64,000 bases of DNA from positions 558,001 through 622,000 of the forward strand of contig JAIVFJ010000004.1 in assembly GCA_025765615.1 (NCBI GenBank). Reading direction: 5' to 3'. Below, in pieces: positions 56,901 to 64,000 of this stretch (position 1 is the stretch's first letter; every line of letters starts with the position of its first letter). The stretch is from Zopfochytrium polystomum (taxonomy: Eukaryota > Chytridiomycota > Chytridiomycetes > Chytridiales > Chytridiaceae). The notes below the pieces were generated by a model. It had not been told where the DNA came from. It saw nothing but the letters and a program-made list of their open reading frames with translations, and searched no databases. Position numbers and translations under genes: made by a program.

Positions 56901-57737
56901 CCGATTGTGGTAGATGCGTCATTTTGGTGCAGACCTGACAAGGCCCTGGACATCAAGTTCTTTGCAACCACCGGTTTCCCATCCAACTGTTATCCAGATT
57001 CTGCTTGACACCTCCACCAGTGCCAATCACTCTCAGCTGGACACCAGATTACGCAGCAAACTAGATCCTACGGACTCACACACAGGAGCAGCGCACTCAC
57101 CTTTTTCAACCTCCCCCAGCCACTTGACTTCAGCCGATGCACACCCAGCAACACCACCAACGACATCAGAACAGGAGCTCAGCCGCAGGGGCAGCAACTA
57201 ACTCGGAGTTGTCATGTCCATCAGCAGTTTCAGCAGCTGTCAGCAGCAGAGTAGATTGCCTTTTGTGAAGTCAGTTGGGAGCTTGAGGCCATCAACAACC
57301 TTCACCTGTCGCAAGACATCCCTCAAGCTCCCACTGACCAGACCATGTACAAGGACAACACACCAACGATTTGCTTGACAGTAAACGATACCCATACAAT
57401 CCACTTCAAGCACACCTTCTTGCACTTCGTCGGTCACCGCCACCACACCTGGTCACTTGTGGAGGGACTCAACATGGAGGAGAATGCAGCGTACAGTACT
57501 GCATGAAGTGTTTGAATGGTTTGCAAGGTTAGAAGTAGGTTAGGCTCCAGTTGAAACGTTCTTCCCATCTCGCCGCTTTGGGCATTCATATCTTTCTTCC
57601 ACTCTCCTCAGCAGCATCACCCCAGATATTTTCCTTTCCCTGCCGCGGTTTCCCAGATCAGCAATTGGGTGGGGGTTTTCGTTGGAGCGGGGCTTTGCGC
57701 CGACTTTTGATCCCAGAAAAAAAAAACTTTTCACAGC
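53955..57737. other. Long spacer between copy 3 and the SNARE gene
   Basis: 53,955-54,330 is the shared 3' flank of the array. 54,880-54,930 repeats the 'gcaacgaccggagc.aac' block found at 42,259. From about 55,250 to 57,540 the sequence is AT-richer, with no ORF over about 130 codons and no domain. It looks like old decayed repeat, but I could not name an element. Confidence 0.5.
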
Positions 57738-59040
57738 ATGTCTTACTACAACCGCGGTGGAGGAGGAGGCGGCGGCTACGACAACGGCGGCGGTCGCAGC
57801 AACGGCGGAAGCAGGTATCAGCAGGATGACCGCGGCGGCTACGGCGGTAGCGGCGGTAGCGGCGGTAGCAGATACCAGCAGGACGATCGCGGCGGGTACG
57901 GAGGCGGCGGCGGCGGCGGCTATGATAACGGCGGCAGCCGGTACAACCAAGGCGGCGGCGGCTACGACAACGGAGGCAGCCGGTACGACCGGGGTGGCGG
58001 CGGCGGGTCTCGGTATCAGCAAGGCGGATCTGGCTACGACCGCCAAGGCGGCGGCGGCGGGTACGGGAACACCAGCGGGTACGGCAACCCGCCGCCGCAG
58101 GAGCGGCGGTGGGAGGACGTTGACGACGAGGAGGAGAACTACAACGACGAAGGGTGGCTGGAGCGCAAGACCAAGAAGACGCAGCAGGACTCGGTCGACA
58201 CGACCCGGCGGGCGCTGGCGAAGTTGCGTGAGGCAGAGGATTCGGCGACCGCCGGGTTGACGAGGTTGAATCAGCAGTCTGGTGAGTGTTGTGCCGTGGA
58301 TCGGTTGTGTGAGGAAATCGTATGAGCTGTGGTGTTGCAGGGAAGGTCTGCGCTTGTGGCTGAGTGGGATCAAACGCCCCGCAGAGCCCCGCAGAGCCCC
58401 ATCTCGGATCCACTGCCATGCAAACTACACCCCTGTTGCCCAAATTACGGCTCGACTCCTAACGACGTTTCACACCTCTACAAACACACACACACACACA
58501 CACACACCACCAGAGCAACTGCACAACATCGAGCACCGCCTGAAAGTCGCCGACAGCCAGGCCAAAGTGGCAGAAGCCAAGACGGGCGAGCTCAAGGCGC
58601 TCAACCGCTTTTTTATGATACCCACGTTTGGCGCCGGCAAAAAGGCCGCCCGCATCGAGCAGCAGGCCAAGCGGGAGATGGCCGAGAAAGAGGAGCGCGA
58701 GCAGGAGCGCAAGACGCGAGTGCAGGAGACTCTTGGCAACAACGGGCGCTATGGCGGCGGCGGCGGCGGCGGCGGATACAATGGTGGCGGCGGCGGACGG
58801 TACGGCAAGTCGTACACGACACCGGACGGACTGGAGCGCGACGAGCGGGAAGTGGAGATCGACAACAACCTCGACCAGATGTCTGCGGGTCTCGCGCAGC
58901 TCAAGATGATGGGCATGGCGATGGACTCTGAGATCAAGAAGCAGAACGAGCACATTGGGGTGATCAGCGCCACCAGCGAGGACGTGCGGCCTCGCATCGA
59001 AAAGACGAACAGGGTCCTCAACACCGTGTTGAAGAAGTAG
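57738..59040 (+). CDS. Qbc-SNARE, Sec9/SNAP-25-like
   Basis: Two exons, 57738-58281 and 58514-59040, in phase; 356 aa. The C-terminal two-thirds has two SNARE helices. The Qb helix runs from 'DTTRRALAKLREAEDSATAG' to '...LNQQSEQLHNIEHRL', with the zero-layer Gln in 'NQQSEQL'. The Qc helix runs from 'VEIDNNLDQMSAGLAQLKMM' to '...KKQNEHIGVISATSEDVRPR', with Gln in 'KKQNEHI'. Such proteins pair with a syntaxin and a VAMP for fusion at the plasma membrane. No palmitoylation Cys cluster is present in the linker, as in fungal Sec9. Unusual features: the first 120 residues are Gly/Tyr/Arg/Asn repeats ('GGYDNGGSRYQQ' type), and the linker contains a second Gly-rich block. Confidence 0.88.
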
Positions 59041-59876
59041 TCCAGCTGGTGGGGGGTGGAGGGAGATGTGGTTCCAAGAATGGAAGTCTCGTCTCGTCGG
59101 TCGTCATGAACGTTTATTGTATTATTCGGGTGAGATGGTGAGGGGTGGGAGGGCATTTGTAACCTATTCCACCATGTTTTTGTTCCCCTCGTTTGCTCCT
59201 CTTTTCTTTTGCGCGTTGGGGTCGGAAGTGGGTGGAGTTTCTGCCTCGTATCGTTTCCTTGTTGGTGTGTTTGCCTTTTGTTGCTCCCCACTGTCTCTCT
59301 CTCTCTCTCTCATGATTCATCAACGTATATGTGTGTGTGTCTGTTTCAGGTTTTATCCGCCATGGTGTTGTTGTTTTGCACATTTTTTGAAAAAATTGTT
59401 TGATCAAAATACTTGAAAGTGAATGAGAAGCTCTGTCTGTCGTCCCAACCAGAATTTTTTGAGTATGAACCAATCAGTAGTATGACTAGTCAGTCATGCG
59501 GGGCCAAATTGGCAGTCATTCTCCAACACACATGGCGAAATGTTTTCCGCTTCGCTTCTTCTCTTCTTTTCTCTGAACCAACCAAACAAGGAAAGCAAAA
59601 AAACCTGCACGTGCCGCTGCTGCATGCATGAAAGGAGGAGAGAAAACAAGGAAAAATCGACAAAACAAGAGCATTAATTATTATTACCCATGTTTTTAAT
59701 ATTGAAAAATTGTAGCGACTTGTAATGGCTGTGGGACAGTATGTACGGTAATTAGTAACAGTACAGAGAATCAAAGGAGAGGAGACCCACTGCCCCTTCA
59801 GCCAGCCTTCAGCCCAGCCATCGCATCGCACGCACGCACGAACGCACTCATCGCCGCCCGCCGCCGCCCGCCCGCC
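59041..59876. other. Spacer upstream of copy 4
   Basis: 3' flank of the SNARE gene, then a partial copy of the array's upstream blocks ('ttatccgccatg' at about 59352 and 'atggcgaaatgttttccgc' at about 59532) and the GC-rich CAGC/CGCC leader. No gene. Confidence 0.6.
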
Positions 59877-60330
59877 ATGGATCCGTCGCTGTTCCTTGCC
59901 AACAGCAACTTCGCGGCCGCCCTCGGCGTCTCCCTCATCACCACGGTACGACGAGAATGCACCCCACCACCCCTCCTCAAGCAGAGCACTCACCGACTGG
60001 GAGGGAGAAGTAGAGCACTCACCGTCCTTCCCCTCCTCCCCGCTCCTCATCCACCACCAAACGCCCCCGCAATCTTACGATCTCCAACTCCCCCACTTTC
60101 TCCATTTCTTTCTGCCCAACCACGTTCGCTCTCTTTCCGTGATCTTCCCCCAGCTCGTCTCCTTCTGGGAAGTCATCACGAAAATGACGAACCCCGTCCT
60201 CCTGTGGACGCTAGCCATCTCCGCCACTGGCCACCTCTTCTACACCTTTGGGTCCGCCGTGATCGCACGGAATGTCGCCGTCGCGGCAATCTCGACAGGT
60301 TCTTTTACTTGTCGGCCTGCTTGACGGGTG

Positions 60331-60375
<45 letters not shown>

Positions 60376-61835
60376 CGTTCCAGCTTTCCTTTTGGGGGTG
60401 GGTTTGTGTCTGCCGGGTTCCAGTTTTCTCACCCCTGACATCATCGTGGCGATCGCGCACCCACGCGGAGTAGTTGCAGATGTGATAGCCGTAAGTTGAC
60501 CTGCTACACTTCGCTTGAGACGATAGAGAAGAAATGTCAACGATCTCCCTGAAAACTAACACCCTTCACTCTCTTCACACACACGCACACACACACTCTC
60601 CCTGCTGCCAGTGGTTCTCCATCGTGTTCCACACCACTTACCGAACCGTGCTCATCATGTACCCAAAGTCGAACCGCGTGTGGATCGTCCCAAGCATCAT
60701 TCTCGTCGTGCAGATGTGCATTCAGAGGTTTGTTGTCGCTTTGTTCTATTTTGTTTTTTGATTTTCTTCTAAAAACGGACACTTCTTTTCCGATTCCGCG
60801 TGTGGGGTGTACTGGTGAACCCCCACGCGTACGAAAAACAGCGCGAGTAAGTGGAGTGCGCGGGACTCGTAATTGTTTTTTGTTCCCCTCGCTCTGACAC
60901 GCTTGGCTGCTGCTCCCCAAAAAACACCCGCCATGAACAAGGCCTCTACTATTGGTACGATAACTGGACGGTTCGTTAGCCGCCAATTTTCCCAATACAA
61001 AGCCACCCCCTCACGAAAAGGCTTAACCCGCCCCGCCCCCTCGCAGACAAACCACTTTGCGACCACCACCCCGCAGCTCTACTGGCTCTCCCTCGTCGTC
61101 ATGTTCTTCGTCTCGTCCGTCGACTCGGTCTTCTTTGTCCTCGCCCAGTACAAGATCATCACCACCCTTCGCGAGGTCAGCAACACTCCCGTCTCGCCGC
61201 TGCACGTCGCGAAGACCGCGCTGAGGATCATGTGCTACACCTCCGCGGTCGTGATGGAGTTTGTGTCGCTCGGTTCGTCGCCCAACTTTTTTTTGTTTAG
61301 TTTTGCCTTTGTTTTCTGGCTTTTTTTTTGTTTTCTGAGATGGCATTTGCTAAATGGTGTCCGCTTTGCTTCCTTCAATCGATAGGCCAGTACTTTTACA
61401 GTGCCGACACATGTAATTGACGCGAGCCGGAGGGGAGAAGCGTTCTACGAAAACCAACCACTGACTTCACTACGTTTACCTCCCTCCCCTCCGAAAATCT
61501 TTCAAAAAACCCAACGCTCATTCACACCAAAAACCCAAAAGCATGGTAATCCCCATCACATACCCCCTGGCCCTCTTTTCCCGCCCCCCTAACCTTCTTT
61601 CTTAACACCCACCTCTCCATCCACCTCCCCCCAAACTAACACCAACCCCCATTGTCTATCTCGTCCGCGTCCCCTCCCCCCCCTTCCCCCCTAACAAAAA
61701 CCAACGAAAAAAAGGCCCTTCGTCTACCAAGCTCAAAACCTTATGATCATGGTCCTCCTTTCCGACAGCCACTACATCACGCAAATCGTCCGGTACTACT
61801 ACTACGGCACACCGAAATCCGATAGCACGTTTTAG
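59877..61835 (+). pseudogene. Multi-pass membrane protein, tandem copy 4 (1-nt deletion)
   Basis: Exons: 59877-59945, 60154-60327, 60474-60490, 60612-60727, 60842-60846, 60942-60970, 61047-61272, 61386-61412, 61542-61545, 61715-61835. Microexons are CGCGA and CATG. Exon 2 is 174 nt: 'gtcgacggc' of the other copies is 'gtcgcggc' near 60282, shifting the frame. The first exon is the most diverged ('MDPSLFLANSNFAAALG'). Exon 8 ends ACA-T before GTAATT instead of ACA-G before GTAAAT, still in phase. It is separated from copies 1-3 by the SNARE gene. Confidence 0.7.
60335..60373. repeat. (TG)n microsatellite in intron 2 of copy 4
   Basis: About 19 TG units directly after the exon 2 donor. Confidence 0.9.
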
Positions 61836-62434
61836 GCGGGGAACTTCTTTGTTTTTGTTTTTGTTTTGAGGAGAAGAAAAAAATAATCGGTGCTGGGGCC
61901 GACGCGATGCGGCGCCACACGTCGTGAGATGTGCTCCTTGGTTGGGTGAATACGGTGTGACGAAAGAAGGCCTGGGCAGTGGAAGGAGGTGGTTGTCATG
62001 CGGGTTATCCCCCCTCCTTTTTTAATTACTTGTGTTCTTGTATTGAATGTGCGCGATGGGCACTTCTCATCATGTCAAAATACTAACAATCAGTCCGTCT
62101 ATGAAGAGAGGGAGGGCTTGTGCTTCTTGCTTGGCTTGGTCCCGTCTTTGTTGATGCGGCGTTGCAAAAGCCCCCGTACCTCGGCCTCCTCTGCGCGGCG
62201 AATTGCTGCAAAACGATGGACCCTGGACAACGAGTCCAGCAACGTGCACATGTAGTCTGGGATCTTTTCCTCCAACTTTTAAAAACGGAGACGAAAAACG
62301 AAGATTTTGATAGGTGACTTTTCTATTATGTAAAACGGAGACGTAAAAAAAAAAATAAAAAATAAAAAAAAAGACAAGACGGTCTGGGAAAAACGGTTGC
62401 AACTTCGGGGGCTGGCTCTCTCCGTCATCAGGAA
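61836..62434. other. Spacer between copy 4 and the RGS gene
   Basis: Includes a short remnant of the array's 3' flank (about 62070-62120). On the minus strand, 62160-62275 reads as a plausible protein fragment containing 'KIPDYMCTLLDSLSRVHRFA', without start, stop or splice context; it may be a gene relic. An A-rich run lies at 62345-62372. Confidence 0.45.
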
Positions 62435-64000
62435 TCAGCTCTGCGTCGGCGACTGAGTCTTGGCCGCTTTCAAAAACGAAGGCAGACTCGACAGCCTCAT
62501 CATCGTCAACACGACCTCGAGCACTCCCGCAAAAACCGCAGGGTCGTACCGCTTCCTCGTCCGCTCTGACTCGCTCACGCTCTCTTGCCCCGGGACGTAT
62601 CCCGTCTCCTCCAGGAGCTTGCGGATGACCTTTGCGGGCACGTTCAGCTCCATGTCTGCGTCTGGGGTGAAGTGGTCCTGAAGGATTTTGTTCAGGGCGT
62701 CGTGCAGGGTCTGGACCAGTTGTGGCCTCGGTGTCGGGGGCGTAGTGGGCGCGGCGGAGAGGATTGGGAGGAGGTCAGGGGGAAGAGCCGCGTAAAGCGC
62801 TTGGTATGACTGGTAGGCGTTGTAGAACTCCATGTTTTCCTCAGAGTGCTCGTTCCGCAGAAATTCGTAAAAGTCTGGTGGGGGGAACAAGTTTAGCGTC
62901 GAGGCATACTCAGAGAAAATAAGAAGCGCTTCCATGCCTTTGTAGCTCAGAGGTGGCTCCAGCTGGTTGTCGAGAACTTGCTGGAGCGTGATGCTCGACT
63001 TCGATTTTGTCGACGAGGTCGTTGAAGCCGGAGTCGACGGCGACGCAGCCATTTCGCTGATGGCCGAAACCGCGGTGGGACTCTTCACAATCGAAGACCG
63101 GTCGCTGGGCGGGACGGACTGCACGCTCATCCCCGACGTCCTCCTCGACAGCCGCTCGGACGCGTCCTCCGCCTTCACGCCCGTCGCCGCCGCCACCTGC
63201 TTCCGAAAGTTTGGAAAGCTCGAAAACTCGATCACCACCACGACGTGGTCGAGTACGGCCTTGAACACCTCCGGGCGCAGGTCGCCGCGCTCCTTGATCG
63301 CGGCCAGCAGCGTCGAGCGCATCTTGTGCGTGATGTTGAGCTCCTTTTCCGCGTCGTCGACAAAGTACTTGCGCAGGATTTCGTCGAGGTGGTCCGTCAG
63401 CTTTGACAGCTCTTGCGGCGGGGTGCCCGAGGAAGGAGAGTCCTGGGAGAGGAGAAATTCGGCGGGCACGTTGTTCGCCAGTTCGTTGTACTTTTGCATG
63501 TCGAGATAAAAGTCTGCGTTCTCTTCCGAGTGCTCTTTGCAGAGGAAATCGTAGAAGTCTAGGAAAAAGAGTGTGAACGTTCTACTTCCATGAGTCGCAC
63601 CCACAAAAAACGAACCTTGAAAGCTGTAGGGCGACGGAAGCTTGTTTTCCAACACCTGCCTCAGCACAACCGATTTCGCCGTGCTGCTTGTCCGTCTCGC
63701 CAAACCAGTCGCCCCCTTCCTTGGGAGTTTCTCCCGCCAGTCCCGTTCCCCCCGCGGTCGGCGCCCCCGCCGACACGGCCGCGGCGACCATCGTGGACGT
63801 CAACGGGCTGACCCCGACGGACCTGCAAAAGCTCGGGAAGCTCGACAGCCGCAGCATCGTGCACACGTTCTCGACCGCCGCGTCGAACACCGCCGGCCGA
63901 AAGTCCTGGTCCCGCCAGATCGCTTGCACCACGTGCGACGCGATCTTGGCTGGCACGTTCAGCTCCTTCTCGCCGTCGCTCGTGAAGAAAGTCGCGAGGA
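62435..64000 (-). CDS. Tandem RGS-domain protein (5' part outside window)
   Basis: Stop at 62437-62435; the 5' end is beyond 64000. Three RGS-type repeats are visible. Two carry the core helix motif: 'DFYDFLCKEHSEENADFY' (about 63560-63505) and 'DFYEFLRNEHSEENMEFY' (about 62875-62825). Each repeat ends in a similar tail: 'ELNVPAK', 'ELNITHK' and 'ELNVPAK' followed by an 'RLSSFPSF'-like segment; the first repeat is only its C-terminal part. RGS domains speed GTP hydrolysis by G-alpha subunits. An intron (about 63620-63558, GTTCGT...CCTAG) splits '...YSFQ' from 'DFYDFL'. The matching place in the next repeat holds a 63-nt in-frame insert starting GC and ending AG. A +1 break lies in the C5/G5 run at 63712-63716. 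Confidence 0.8.

Noticed and set aside
57540..58443. Minus-strand Ala/Val-rich ORFs of 260-277 codons
   Set aside because: Antisense of the Gly-rich SNARE exon; GGC codons read backwards give Ala/Pro runs.

Overview
The window is eukaryotic nuclear DNA. Introns are short (about 55 to 180 nt, GT-AG) and frequent, coding exons are GC-rich, and there are long GA/CA/poly-A tracts, a tRNA-derived SINE and a Ty3/gypsy LTR retrotransposon. A GCN4-type bZIP, a C2H2 factor, an ESCRT IST1, a Sec9/SNAP-25 SNARE and a tandem RGS protein point to a fungus. The mix (intron-rich, halogenase-like flavoprotein, SRD5A3/DFG10-type reductase) suggests an early-diverging zoosporic fungus such as a chytrid. The lineage is my inference; there is no rRNA or other marker here to settle it.

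Layout. 1-9,300: AT-richer, gene-free, made of diverged copies of one long repeat that carries a tRNA-like block, an LTR relic and a SINE with an 8-bp target duplication. 9,386-21,390: AlkB-like oxygenase (-), FAD halogenase/monooxygenase-like enzyme (-), a 1,072-aa Gln-rich protein with an AhpD-like domain (+), and a broken F-box gene (+). 21,800-23,050: composite tandem repeats. 23,365-36,282: bZIP factor (-), IST1 (-), C2H2 factor (-), polyprenol reductase (+) and a secreted Ala/Lys-rich protein (-). 36,567-42,156: a complete, recent Ty3/gypsy element with identical 124-bp LTRs. 42,160-61,835: four direct copies of a gene for an unrecognised multi-pass membrane protein, separated by duplicated and rearranged spacer that includes a decayed copy of the secreted Ala/Lys-rich gene. 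57,738-59,040: a Sec9/SNAP-25-like SNARE. 62,435-64,000: a tandem-RGS protein that runs off the right edge.

Three points stand out. (1) The four membrane-protein genes share a ten-exon structure with exons of 69, 175, 17, 116, 5, 29, 226, 27, 4 and 121 nt; the 4-nt and 5-nt microexons are needed to keep frame and recur in all four copies. (2) The retrotransposon joins gag to pol through a textbook -1 slippery heptamer (A AAA AAC). (3) In six host genes, every reading-frame break I could place is exactly one extra base, usually in a C/G run, which looks like systematic homopolymer over-calling (or, less likely, something biological).

Functional links: IST1, the SNARE and polyprenol reductase are endomembrane/secretory genes; the RGS protein belongs to G-protein signalling; the membrane-protein array is a lineage-specific expansion of unknown role. 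Exon boundaries were placed by eye from splice signals, phase and family similarity. No searches were run.
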